Positions 1-8,501 of a DNA stretch of 64,000 nt are shown here, one piece after another (the stretch's first letter is position 1; every line of letters begins with the position of its first letter). The notes beneath the pieces are model-generated. The model was not told the origin of the DNA. It saw nothing but the letters and a program-made list of their open reading frames with translations, and searched no databases. Both the position numbers and the translations under genes were made by a program. The stretch is from Teredinibacter turnerae T7901. Its GTDB lineage: Bacteria > Pseudomonadota > Gammaproteobacteria > Pseudomonadales > Cellvibrionaceae. The DNA is taken from positions 2,167,125 through 2,231,124 of the forward strand of contig NC_012997.1 of NCBI RefSeq assembly GCF_000023025.1, in the 5' to 3' direction.

Positions 1-2604
1 TTGCTCAAAACTACCGCCGTATTCAACCCAGTAACCGGGAGGAATCTCGCCGTTTTTCGCAATTTCCTGCTGTAGCTCCGTCACGAAACTGCCGAGGTCC
101 CGATTGCGGATATTGGCGGTGACAATGATGCGTCGCTTGCCATTTTCTCTGCTAATTTGCGCGGGGGCGGATTCCTGCTGCAAGGTTGCGAGTTCTTCCA
201 GTGGGACATAGCCGGTGCTGCCTGGTACGGCAACGGGCATGGATTTTAATCGGTCTGTGTTCTTGCGCAGTGGTTCCGCAAAGCGCACTACCAGGTCGAA
301 CCGCCTGTCGCCCTGCTGGACCAGCCCCACACTTTCTCCGCCGATCGTTGTCGCCACCCATTGCTGTAAATCCGCCAGGTTTAGTCCGTAGCTGCCCAGC
401 GCGGCAGGTTTGGGGATTATCGACAGGCTCGGCAGGCCGGTGACCTGCTCCACGCGCGCATCGGACGCACCGGGTATGCGATTGATGATGCGCAATACCT
501 GCTGTGCGGTTTTTAGGAGGAGGTCCAGATCGTCGCCGTAAATCTTAACGCCCAGGTCGGCGCGCACCCCCGAGAGCAATTCATTAAAGCGCATCTGAAT
601 GGGTTGTGTGAACTCGTAATTGTTGCCCAGCAATTGGTTGACGGATTGGGCGATTTCCTCCACCAGCGCATTTTTGGTTTTTTCCGGGTTGGGCCATTCG
701 TCGTGGGGCTTCAGCATGATAAACACATCAGCCACATTGGGCGGCATTGGGTCAGTGGCGACTTCAGCAGTGCCGATACGAGAGAACACCGTTGTCACTT
801 CGGGAAAGCCTGTGATGGTTTGCTCCAGCGCAGCTTGCATATCGACGGATTGCTGCAAACCGGTGCCGGGAATTCGGATTGCGTGCAGGGCAATATCGCC
901 TTCGTTCAGCTGGGGTAAAAACTCCGAACCCAAGCGCGGTATCAGCACAGTGGCCAGCACTATCAGCCCGACACTGGGCACTAACACCAACCAGCGCCAG
1001 CGCAGCGCGCCCTTTAGTAGCGCGGCATAGACAGTGGTGACTTTGGTAAACAGGCGGCCTTCGTGGTCGGCCCGCGGCTGCCGTAAACACACGGCGATGG
1101 CGGCAGGTACGGCAGTGAATGACAGCAGCATCGCCGCAAGCAGGGCGAATACGACGGTTAGCGCCATGGGGTGGAACATTTTTCCTTCCACGCCGGTCAG
1201 TGAAAAAATGGGCAGGTAAACCAGGGTAATGATGGTGATACCAAAAAGGCTTGGTTTGGCGACCTCCCGCGTGGCGTCGTAGACAATTTTCAGACGGAGG
1301 CTCACGGGGAGCTGACTGCTGTGTTGGCCGCGCGCTTCACCCAAGCGGCGGATGGCGTTTTCCATAATAATGACGCTACCGTCCACTATCAGTCCGAAAT
1401 CCAGTGCGCCGAGACTCATCAGATTGGCGGAAACACCGGTGTTTACCATCCCGGTTATGGTTAACAGAAAGGCGAGGGGAATAACGGCCGCCGTGATTAA
1501 TGCGGCGCGAATATTTTTTAGTAGCAAAAATAGAATGGCAACAACGAGCAGTGCACCTTCCAGCAGATTGCGCGCGACTGTAATGACAGCCTTATCGACG
1601 AGGTCGGTGCGGTTATAAACTGGCGACACCATAATCCCGTCGGGCATCGACGTTTGGATGTCTGCAAGCTTTGCCGATGCGCGCGCTGCAACATCCCGCG
1701 AATTTTCGCCGATCAGCATCATCACTGTGCCCAACACGGTTTCCCTGCCGTTGCTGGTCGCCGCGCCCGTGCGCAATTCATGGCCCAGGGCGACGGTTGC
1801 CACGTCTCGAATTCGCAGCGGTGCCTTGTCTGGCCTGGCAATAATCACGTTTTCTATGTCGGCGATGGACCCTAGCTGACCTTGCGATCGCACTAATAAT
1901 TGTTGCCCATTGTTTTCGATGTAGCCCGCGCCGCGGTTGCCGTTATTTGCACCTAATGCGTGGCTAATGTCGGCAAGCGACACGCCGTAGTTCAACAATT
2001 TGATCGGGTCGGGCATGACGTGGAATTGTTTGTTGTAGCCACCAATGCTGTTCACTTCGGCGACGCCAGCGGTACGCAACATTTGTGGTTTTATCACCCA
2101 GTCTTGAATTTCCCGCAAATCCATCGTGGTGTAGGGGGTGCCGTCTGCTCTTTTGGCATCCTCCTGGGCGCTCACGGTGTACATTAAAATTTCGCCCAAT
2201 CCGGTTGAAACCGGACTCATAGAGGGTTCCAAGCCAGGTGGTATATCGCTTTTAATCTCGTTAAGTTTGGTGTTGATTAAATTGCGGGCGAAATAGAGGT
2301 CGGTTTTCGGGGTGAAAACGGCAGTAACCTGAGAAAGCCCGTAGCGGGAAATGGAGCGGGTGTACTCCAGCTTGGGCAGGCCGGTGAGGGCATTTTCTAT
2401 GAAGTAGGTTATCTGCTGTTCGATCTCTAACGGCGAGTACCCGGGTGCCGCCGTATTAATCTGAACTTGAACATTGGTGATATCCGGCACTGCATCCACA
2501 TTCAGGTGGCTTGCGTTCCAGCCGCCAATAGCGATGACCAAAAGCAGGCTCCAAAGTACCAGTACGCGCTTCTCGATGGAAAAGCGCAGCATAGAATCCA
2601 GCAT
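1..2604 (-). CDS. Heavy-metal efflux RND pump, CusA/CzcA family (3' end outside window)
   Basis: Inner-membrane proton-driven pump that moves metal cations (Cu/Ag or Co/Zn/Cd type) out through a tripartite complex. 868 codons are visible of the roughly 1040 usual for the family; the gene runs off the left edge. The start ATG is at 2604, 11 bases after the stop of the adaptor gene. The N-terminus (residues 1-30) has the family's first membrane helix. The heavy-metal-efflux signature of helix 4 (ALDFGLIVDG) lies near residues 400-409 and supplies two intramembrane Asp residues needed for proton relay. A large periplasmic loop with the 'LGSEFLPQLNEGDI' signature follows the central helices. Metal specificity cannot be settled from what is visible. 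Confidence 0.95.
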   Translation of the reverse strand, partial: MLDSMLRFSIEKRVLVLWSLLLVIAIGGWNASHLNVDAVPDITNVQVQINTAAPGYSPLEIEQQITYFIENALTGLPKLEYTRSISRYGLSQVTAVFTPKTDLYFARNLINTKLNEIKSDIPPGLEPSMSPVSTGLGEILMYTVSAQEDAKRADGTPYTTMDLREIQDWVIKPQMLRTAGVAEVNSIGGYNKQFHVMPDPIKLLNYGVSLADISHALGANNGNRGAGYIENNGQQLLVRSQGQLGSIADIENVIIARPDKAPLRIRDVATVALGHELRTGAATSNGRETVLGTVMMLIGENSRDVAARASAKLADIQTSMPDGIMVSPVYNRTDLVDKAVITVARNLLEGALLVVAILFLLLKNIRAALITAAVIPLAFLLTITGMVNTGVSANLMSLGALDFGLIVDGSVIIMENAIRRLGEARGQHSSQLPVSLRLKIVYDATREVAKPSLFGITIITLVYLPIFSLTGVEGKMFHPMALTVVFALLAAMLLSFTAVPAAIAVCLRQPRADHEGRLFTKVTTVYAALLKGALRWRWLVLVPSVGLIVLATVLIPRLGSEFLPQLNEGDIALHAIRIPGTGLQQSVDMQAALEQTITGFPEVTTVFSRIGTAEVATDPMPPNVADVFIMLKPHDEWPNPEKTKNALVEEIAQSVNQLLGNNYEFTQPIQMRFNELLSGVRADLGVKIYGDDLDLLLKTAQQVLRIINRIPGASDARVEQVTGLPSLSIIPKPAALGSYGLNLADLQQWVATTIGGESVGLVQQGDRRFDLVVRFAEPLRKNTDRLKSMPVAVPGSTGYVPLEELATLQQESAPAQISRENGKRRIIVTANIRNRDLGSFVTELQQEIAKNGEIPPGYWVEYGGSFEQ

Positions 2605-2615
2605 TGTGCTTCTCC

Positions 2616-3578
2616 TCAGTGGCTGTGTTCAGCGCTGGATTTCTCCTGCTCTGCTTTCAACAAGTAACTGTTGTCCGTTGCGTACTCGGCGCCGATCTCC
2701 AGCCCGGTAACCACCTCGTACAGCGCAGTGTTTTCGCGATCCAGAGTAAGCGGGGTGAAGTGATAGGTGTTGCCTTCACGCACATACACACCGGTTCGCC
2801 CGTCGATGGTGTGCACCGCCCGTTTTTCTACTGCGAGAGGAAGAGTGAGGCTACCGGTGTCAATCTGCGCTTCTATCCACTGGCCGGTGGTGAGTCTATT
2901 GCCGTCTGGCAGTTTTATTCGTGCGATGCGGTAGGGGGCATCAGGCTGGGGGATGATGTGTTCGATCCGGCTGCTGATCATACCTTCGCTGGTGGGTATG
3001 AATACCCGCTGCTTTTCTTCGATTTGCTGCGCTTGCGCGGGGTAAATACGCAACTCCAGCCATTGCGGCAGGGTGGTCGCTACCACAAATACGGTCTCGC
3101 TGTTGACCAGATCCCCGCTATTTGCGCGTTGCTCTATGACTTTGCCTTCAGCGGGCGCCCGCAGTGGATATGAGCGCAGGCTGTCGTTGGACTCCAGCAT
3201 AGCCAATAGATCGCCTTTGTTTACGTGGTCGCCCACAGCAACTTGAACCTGGGTGATAACACCGTCGAATCTCGGCGCGACATGGAAGAGTTGTTCTGCG
3301 CCGAAGCGCACTGTGCCAAATGTGGAAATCTGCGTTTTGAGTTCTGCCGCTCCGGCAATGGCTGTTGTTATTTGCGGCATGGCCGCTTGATTATCTGGCA
3401 GTTTGATAGGCCGGTTGTGCGCAGTATCTTCTGAGTGCTCATGCTTGTGTTCATGTGCAGCGTGTTGCTCCTCGCTTGCGCTGACATTGGCCAATGTGGT
3501 GATGGTGCCGAATGCAGTGATGTAGATGAATATCGCGCCACAGATGATTTGCTTTAGTGCTGGTGATCGTTGGTACAT
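2616..3578 (-). CDS. Periplasmic adaptor of heavy-metal RND efflux pump (CusB/CzcB family)
   Basis: Membrane-fusion protein linking the RND pump to an outer-membrane channel. About 320 aa, beginning with a hydrophobic anchor/signal (residues 10-30) followed by a His-rich segment (AHEHKHEHSED, about 41-51) that probably binds metal. A split biotinyl-lipoyl hairpin follows ('VAVGDHVNKGDLLAML'), then a beta-barrel and a C-terminal membrane-proximal domain. It is shorter than typical CusB (about 400 aa), with almost no coiled coil. The reading frame is open further upstream to 3710, but that extension looks non-coding and the ATG at 3578 precedes a normal export signal. It is the first gene of a likely two-gene operon with the pump. 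Confidence 0.88.
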   Translation of the reverse strand: MYQRSPALKQIICGAIFIYITAFGTITTLANVSASEEQHAAHEHKHEHSEDTAHNRPIKLPDNQAAMPQITTAIAGAAELKTQISTFGTVRFGAEQLFHVAPRFDGVITQVQVAVGDHVNKGDLLAMLESNDSLRSYPLRAPAEGKVIEQRANSGDLVNSETVFVVATTLPQWLELRIYPAQAQQIEEKQRVFIPTSEGMISSRIEHIIPQPDAPYRIARIKLPDGNRLTTGQWIEAQIDTGSLTLPLAVEKRAVHTIDGRTGVYVREGNTYHFTPLTLDRENTALYEVVTGLEIGAEYATDNSYLLKAEQEKSSAEHSH

Positions 3579-3821
3579 GTTAAAAATTCCGAATAGTCCA
3601 TTCCAAAAAACGTTCACCCTGCGGGCTGTGCAAATTTGTGCACGCACGCCATCACGCCCCGGCTGGGCGCCTATGGGGCAGGTGAACCGAGTAGAGAAAG
3701 GCTCATTCAACGCCGCAGCAACGGTATGCCTGGCGCCGCCAAGCGGCGCAGAGAAGTAAGGCCGCTTAGGTTACAAAGCGGTGGATACGGTTATTTATGG
3801 CGGAGTAACGAGCCCGTGCTT

Positions 3822-3853
3822 GGAGGGCTATACAATGGGAGGGCGATACAGTG
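3822..3853. repeat. Imperfect 16-bp tandem repeat
   Basis: Two adjacent copies (3822-3837 and 3838-3853) agree at 14 of 16 positions. They cover the last codons and the stop (3828-3830) of the small His/Cys-rich gene, so the repeat may have set that protein's C-terminus. No function is implied. Confidence 0.6.
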
Positions 3854-4184
3854 GTTCTAGGGTGCGCAGGGGTAAATGTTGGAAATAGCCTATGGCAGGC
3901 ATTCTGATGTCATAACTGAATGGGGCTGTTGGGTTGGTAAGTATGGCTTGTACCAAATGCCCGTGGCAGTGACAGCAGTGGTGACAGTCGGGTTTGGACT
4001 TTGTAGCTGAAAGCCCTTCTTTAACTCCCGTTTCTTCGGAGCCGGGTTGTAACTTGTGCTGATGGTCGTCGAACGTTAGATGCTGGTTACCGGCCTGATG
4101 CGCCGCATGCATATCGGCCGTCGCAAAGCCTGCCTGATATGAAAACAGGAGGATAAGCATGTATGTCAGCAAACGGGCGGGCAT
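3828..4184 (-). CDS. Small exported His/Cys-rich protein of the metal-efflux locus
   Basis: 118 aa. Residues 1-24 form a signal peptide or membrane anchor. The mature part is rich in His, with a dense CHHCCHCHGH cluster at about residues 67-76 after a His-containing spacer. Small exported His/Cys-rich proteins of this kind (CzcI/CopL-like) accompany czc/cus pumps and are thought to sense or buffer metal. I infer the same from the composition and from the position just upstream of the adaptor and pump on the same strand. I cannot assign it to a named family with certainty. The ribosome binding site is weak, so the start is provisional. Confidence 0.65.
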   Translation of the reverse strand: MPARLLTYMLILLFSYQAGFATADMHAAHQAGNQHLTFDDHQHKLQPGSEETGVKEGLSATKSKPDCHHCCHCHGHLVQAILTNPTAPFSYDIRMPAIGYFQHLPLRTLEPLYRPPIV

Positions 4185-4340
4185 GATCGCGAGTTTCGAG
4201 TGTCCGAGTAGAAGGTGTCGTCATAGTAACAGATAGGAATAAGTGCGTTAGAGTGTGTGTCTCAGAAAGGTTCCATTGCCCGTGAAAATAGTTAAATGAT
4301 CATATTTGAATCTAAAAGTCTAATTATTTAATTTAGGCAT

Positions 4341-4425
4341 CATATATGACCTTTAAAGATATTTTGTTTATTGCGTATATATGACTGTTTATCTAAACTT
4401 TACACAGTTATAAATCATAAATGAC
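4341..4425. promoter_or_regulatory. Three direct repeats ahead of hipB, probable operators
   Basis: The word (A)TATATGAC, or ATAAATGAC in the third copy, occurs at 4341-4350, 4375-4385 and 4415-4425, with the shared ATGAC 35 and 40 bases apart in very A+T-rich DNA. HipB-type antitoxins repress their own operons at repeated operators. The third copy contains the annotated ATG of hipB, so repressor binding would sit on the translation start. Inference from position only. Confidence 0.4.
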
Positions 4426-4804
4426 GGGTAATTGTGTGGTTGAAAGCGATGAAAATATCAGGCGTAAACTGGGTGCCCGATTACAGGCGCAGCGGCTCCT
4501 GCATAACTGGGATCAGGAAAGTCTGGCTTACGAGGCGGGTATCTCGCAGAGCACGCTGTATCGTCTGGAAAAAGGTGGCAGTGTCAGCCTCGATGCTTTA
4601 ATTCGAGTGCTGCGGGTATTGGGTCTGTTGGAACGGCTGGACGCCCTGGTGCCACAAGCGGAGATGAGTCCGGTAGCACAGGTACGTGAGTCGAGGCAAA
4701 AGTTGCGGAAACGCGCGACAGGTACCCGCAAGACTACACAGAAAAACAGCGGCTGGCAGGGGTTTGGTCAGAGTGTTTCGTTTGATGATTCCGAAGGAGA
4801 TTAA
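4421..4804 (+). CDS. hipB: HipB-like antitoxin, XRE-family DNA-binding protein
   Basis: 127 aa. Residues about 14-72 form a helix-turn-helix of the XRE/Cro type (recognition region around 'YEAGISQSTLYRLEKGG'). The C-terminal 45 residues are basic then polar and probably disordered. It lies directly before the hipA kinase gene, two bases apart, and the kinase's ribosome binding site (GAAGGAGA, 4793-4800) is inside its last codons, so the two are translationally linked. It should neutralise HipA and repress the operon. The ATG at 4421 has no good ribosome binding site; an in-frame GTG at 4436 is an alternative start that would move the first codon off the upstream repeat. Confidence 0.85.
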   Translation: MTGNCVVESDENIRRKLGARLQAQRLLHNWDQESLAYEAGISQSTLYRLEKGGSVSLDALIRVLRVLGLLERLDALVPQAEMSPVAQVRESRQKLRKRATGTRKTTQKNSGWQGFGQSVSFDDSEGD

Positions 4805-4806
4805 TT

Positions 4807-6135
4807 GTGGTGCAACGCGTAAATAGCGCCGCTGTGGTTTTATGGGGGGTTGAAATTGGTGCCATAAGCTGGGACGACGAGCGCGAGTTGGGCATATTTC
4901 AATATGCGCCAGAGTTTCTCGACAGCGGTGTGCAGGTATCACCATTAATGATGCCGCTGGCGCCACAGCCCTACAGCTTTCCCGCACTTAACGGCGAAAC
5001 CTTTAAGCGGTTACCCGGGCTGTTGGCCGACGTGCTACCAGATAAATTCGGGACGGCGATGATCGAGCAATGGCTCCTGCAGCAGGGGATCGCCAGCCAC
5101 AGTTTTTCGCCCGTGGAGCGCTTGTGTTACATCGGCAACCGGGGAATGGGGGCGCTGGAGTTTAAACCGGTGGTCGACAGAAATTTGCCAGCGACAAGCC
5201 GTGCGTTGGATGTGGCGGACATGGTCGCCTTGGCCAGTCGTATCCTTAATTCGCGGCAAGCGTTAACGGCAGAGCTTAAAAATGGGGACGACGAGCTCAA
5301 TGAGCGCAGCTTGGCAGATATTCTTCACGTGGGCTCTTCGGCGGGAGGTGCGCGCGCCAAGGCCGTTGTAGCGTGGAACCGTGAAACCAACGAGGTGAGG
5401 TCCGGCCAGGTTGCCTTGCCTCCAGCGTTTGAGCACTGGCTGATAAAATTCGATGGCGTTGCAAACAATCGCGATAAAGAACTTGCCGATGGCCGAGGCT
5501 ACGGCAAAATGGAGTATGCCTACTACAAAATGGCGCTGTCTGCCGGAATCGATATAAGTGAATGCCGGCTGCTGGAAGAAAATGGCCGCCATCATTTTAT
5601 GACGCGACGATTCGACAGAACGCGTGGCGGCGGCAAACTCCATATGCAATCGCTGTGCGCTCTGCAGCACTACGATTTTAATCTTCCTGGTGCTTACTCG
5701 TACGAACAGGCGATGGCCACTGCCGTCGAGCTAGGTCTGGGTAAGCGGGCGGTAGAGCAGCTGTATGTGCGTGCACTGTTTAATATTATGGCGCGCAACC
5801 AGGATGATCATGTAAAGAATATCGCCTTTCTCATGGATACTTCCGGAGAGTGGCGCCTGGCTCCCGCGTTTGATCTAACGTTCTCTTACAACCCGCAAGG
5901 TGCCTTCACCGGCAGACACCAAATGACATTCAACGGTAAGAGAGACGGGTTTACGCACACTGACTTCACCGACGTTGCGCAGCGCTTCACCATTCCAAAA
6001 AATAGAGCAATTGATTTTGCTGAGCGTGTGTTAGCGGCCGTAAATACATGGGAGGCAGAGGCAAGCGCCGTTGGTGTGGGTGAGGAATCTATTGTTGCCC
6101 GTAAAACACTAATGCGCACAGATTGGGCCGTATAA
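4807..6135 (+). CDS. hipA: HipA-family serine/threonine kinase toxin
   Basis: 442 aa, usual HipA length (about 440). In E. coli HipA phosphorylates glutamyl-tRNA synthetase and promotes persistence; the target here is unknown. The N-terminal subdomain (about 10-115) and kinase core are both present. Motifs seen: a P-loop-like segment HVGSSAGGARAKAVV (about 174-188) with candidate autophosphorylation serines, RRFDR (267-271), the catalytic loop NQDDHVKN (331-338) and the metal-binding APAFD (352-356). No key residue appears missing, so the toxin is likely active. The start is GTG at 4807 with a strong ribosome binding site. Translationally coupled to hipB. Confidence 0.93.
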   Translation: MVQRVNSAAVVLWGVEIGAISWDDERELGIFQYAPEFLDSGVQVSPLMMPLAPQPYSFPALNGETFKRLPGLLADVLPDKFGTAMIEQWLLQQGIASHSFSPVERLCYIGNRGMGALEFKPVVDRNLPATSRALDVADMVALASRILNSRQALTAELKNGDDELNERSLADILHVGSSAGGARAKAVVAWNRETNEVRSGQVALPPAFEHWLIKFDGVANNRDKELADGRGYGKMEYAYYKMALSAGIDISECRLLEENGRHHFMTRRFDRTRGGGKLHMQSLCALQHYDFNLPGAYSYEQAMATAVELGLGKRAVEQLYVRALFNIMARNQDDHVKNIAFLMDTSGEWRLAPAFDLTFSYNPQGAFTGRHQMTFNGKRDGFTHTDFTDVAQRFTIPKNRAIDFAERVLAAVNTWEAEASAVGVGEESIVARKTLMRTDWAV

Positions 6136-6304
6136 CTCGCCTTTTTGTGTTTATTAAGGTGTTTGGCGAGGTGGCCCGGCCTTGCCGCAGCGGTGGCTTC
6201 TTCCACATCGCTGAGAGCAGTATTTTACCTCTCCCCAGCATCGCTCCCATTTTTTTCGCCAGTAAAATGGTCGCTCACAGTGAGCGCATATTTTCGACGG
6301 CAGA

Positions 6305-7828
6305 TTAGATTTTTTCACCGCTTTCCAATCTCTGTAAAAAGTTGCCAGCGTCTTGCTCTATGGCTGCAATTTTATCGTCAGTCATTCGGGCCAGGTTGCG
6401 GTAGGGCATGCCCAGGCGAGGGTTGTTCGACAGTGAGCTTTTGTTGCGGAGCAGAAAGTCCCAATACAAATAATTGAAGGGACATGCATCAGCGCCATTT
6501 TTTTTACTGACTTTATACGCACACTGCTTACAGTAATTGGACATTTTATTGATGTACGCACCGCTGGCCGCATAGGGTTTTGATGCGAGGTAACCGCCGT
6601 CGGCAAACAGGATCATACCGGAAACATTAGGCAGCTCCACCCATTCATAGGCGTCGGCATAAACAATCAGATACCATTCGTTAACCTCATCGGGCGCTAA
6701 GCCCGCGAGCAACGCAAAGTTGCCCATCACCATAAGGCGCTGTATGTGATGCGCGTAGGCGTGTTGGCGGGTTTCGCTTACGCACTGCGACAGGCAATTC
6801 ATGTTTGTAGGTGCCCCCCAATACAGGGGAGGGAGTTTTCGTTTGGCGTTAAGAAAGTTCTCTTTCCCGTAGCCCGGCATTTTTAACCAATAGATACCGC
6901 GCACAAACTCCCGCCAGCCCAGAATTTGGCGAATAAAACCTTCTACCGCATTGAGGGGGGCCGCTCCTTGTCGGTAGGCGTTTTCGGCCTGTTCGGCGCA
7001 CTCCAATGGCAGCAGCAGCCCGCAATTTAAATAGAAGCTGAGGTGGGAGTGGTACATCCAGGGTTCGCTTTCAAGCATGGCATCCTGATAGTCACCAAAA
7101 CTCGCCAGTCGTTCGGCAATGAATTTGTCCAGGGCATAGAGCGCTTGTTGGCGAGTAACGGCGAAGTGAAAATGTTGCAGCTCGCCGAAGTGGTCTTTGA
7201 AGCGGTGTTCGACCAGTTCGATAACCTCTTGCGTGATCTCGTCGGTCCGTGCCTGATAGGTCGCTGGCACGCTCAATCCGTCTTTTGGTGGTTTACGGTT
7301 TTCACTGTCGTAATTCCAAGCACCACCTACAGGCCGCTCACCGTCCATAAGAATCTGCGTTTTTTTACGCATTTCACGGTAAAAATATTCCATCCGCAGC
7401 TGCTTTTTATCCCCAGCCCAGGCTTTAAACGCATCGATACTGCATATAAACCGGGTATCAGTGCGGATTTCCAGATTGAGGTCGAGCGAATTGAGTTCTT
7501 GTAATACGCGGTATTCGCCCGGCTCGGTCACTACTACCTTGGCCGCATTGTGAGTTTTCGAAAATCGCGCGATCTCGCCAGCAAGCGATCCTGTGTTATC
7601 GGGTGTGTCCAGCTTTACATAGTCTACGTTGACTCCGTTTTCTGCTAATTCTGCGGCGAAGTGACGCATCGCAGAAAATAGAAATGCGATTTTCATTTTG
7701 TGGTGTTTAACGTAGCTGGCTTCATCGAGCACCTCACACATAAGTACCCGGTCATGCTGTGGGTCGAAGTCCTTAAGACTTGAAATGCTGGTTGAGAGCT
7801 GGTCTCCAAGGATAAAGCGAAGAATCAA
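6305..7828 (-). CDS. Iron-sulfur cryptochrome/photolyase (FeS-BCP, PhrB-like (6-4) photolyase)
   Basis: 507 aa, of the deoxyribodipyrimidine-photolyase-related family whose studied member PhrB of Agrobacterium repairs (6-4) photoproducts. It has an N-terminal Rossmann-like domain (about 1-130) and a helical FAD-binding domain. Four cysteines at about 349, 433, 436 and 449 match the spacing of the [4Fe-4S] ligands of PhrB (88-3-13 there, 84-3-13 here). The start is TTG at 7828 with AGAGG about nine bases upstream; no in-frame ATG exists nearby. It is a lone gene, convergent with hipA, with its own upstream region shared with the M6 protease gene. Confidence 0.92.
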   Translation of the reverse strand: MILRFILGDQLSTSISSLKDFDPQHDRVLMCEVLDEASYVKHHKMKIAFLFSAMRHFAAELAENGVNVDYVKLDTPDNTGSLAGEIARFSKTHNAAKVVVTEPGEYRVLQELNSLDLNLEIRTDTRFICSIDAFKAWAGDKKQLRMEYFYREMRKKTQILMDGERPVGGAWNYDSENRKPPKDGLSVPATYQARTDEITQEVIELVEHRFKDHFGELQHFHFAVTRQQALYALDKFIAERLASFGDYQDAMLESEPWMYHSHLSFYLNCGLLLPLECAEQAENAYRQGAAPLNAVEGFIRQILGWREFVRGIYWLKMPGYGKENFLNAKRKLPPLYWGAPTNMNCLSQCVSETRQHAYAHHIQRLMVMGNFALLAGLAPDEVNEWYLIVYADAYEWVELPNVSGMILFADGGYLASKPYAASGAYINKMSNYCKQCAYKVSKKNGADACPFNYLYWDFLLRNKSSLSNNPRLGMPYRNLARMTDDKIAAIEQDAGNFLQRLESGEKI

Positions 7829-8501
7829 AACGAATGCCTCTTTCTGCTCGAAATGTTGACTTATACGTCAGTCGGAGCAATTTAGATTTTGAATGTTGTG
7901 AAGATGAAGTTGTGTGCTCTGTAAATAAACGCAGGCGTCAACTTTGACCACTTTGCTTGGAGCGTTTCGTAAGTATAGGCACGACGTAAAAAATACTGAG
8001 TGTTAAAAAAACCGACTGCACGGATAGGGCGCGGGTTTGTTCTAAATTGTCTGGCGAAGCAGGGATTTTTACTTTTGCTGAGTGTTAATTGTTCTATTTG
8101 AGCGCTTATAAGCGAAATTCTGAGCAAGTATTCGTCTGGGAAGTGACGTTATTTGAAAAATTTTTATGGGAGCACAGTTTTAATTCAAAAATTACTGCTG
8201 TGATCTTCTCCGGTGCGGTGAAGTTAAGTTGCTTCAGGATAAGGAATTAAATTTAATACTTTATTATTTGTTTTTGGTTTTTTTGCGCGATCTAGGTCGC
8301 ATTTGTTTAATCGATGCGCGCGTTATTGGCGCCAAAAAAGTGCGTGAATAATGGCGTTAAGCTTGCTTTAAATAGCGCTGATGTACGGAGAAAATAATTA
8401 ACGCATTATTTTATTTGGCGCGTATTGTTGGTGTGTGTCTATTTATGTATTATCGATCCGCTTCAAATGTTCGTTTGAATATATCCACAGGGAGCTTTTC
8501 C
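7829..8501. other. Intergenic region between photolyase and M6 protease genes
   Basis: 673 bases separating two divergent genes, so it should hold both promoters. It is A+T-rich with a few short palindromes, for example GCGATCTAGGTCGC near 8287-8300. The one longer reading frame inside it (7882-8127, minus) has no ribosome binding site or recognisable protein features. I see no other gene. Confidence 0.5.

Noticed and set aside
2604-3173. 189 aa plus-strand frame
   Set aside because: Antisense to the RND adaptor gene; no independent signals.
7882-8127. 81 aa minus-strand frame upstream of the photolyase
   Set aside because: No ribosome binding site, no domain features, and it fills a region that must hold two divergent promoters.
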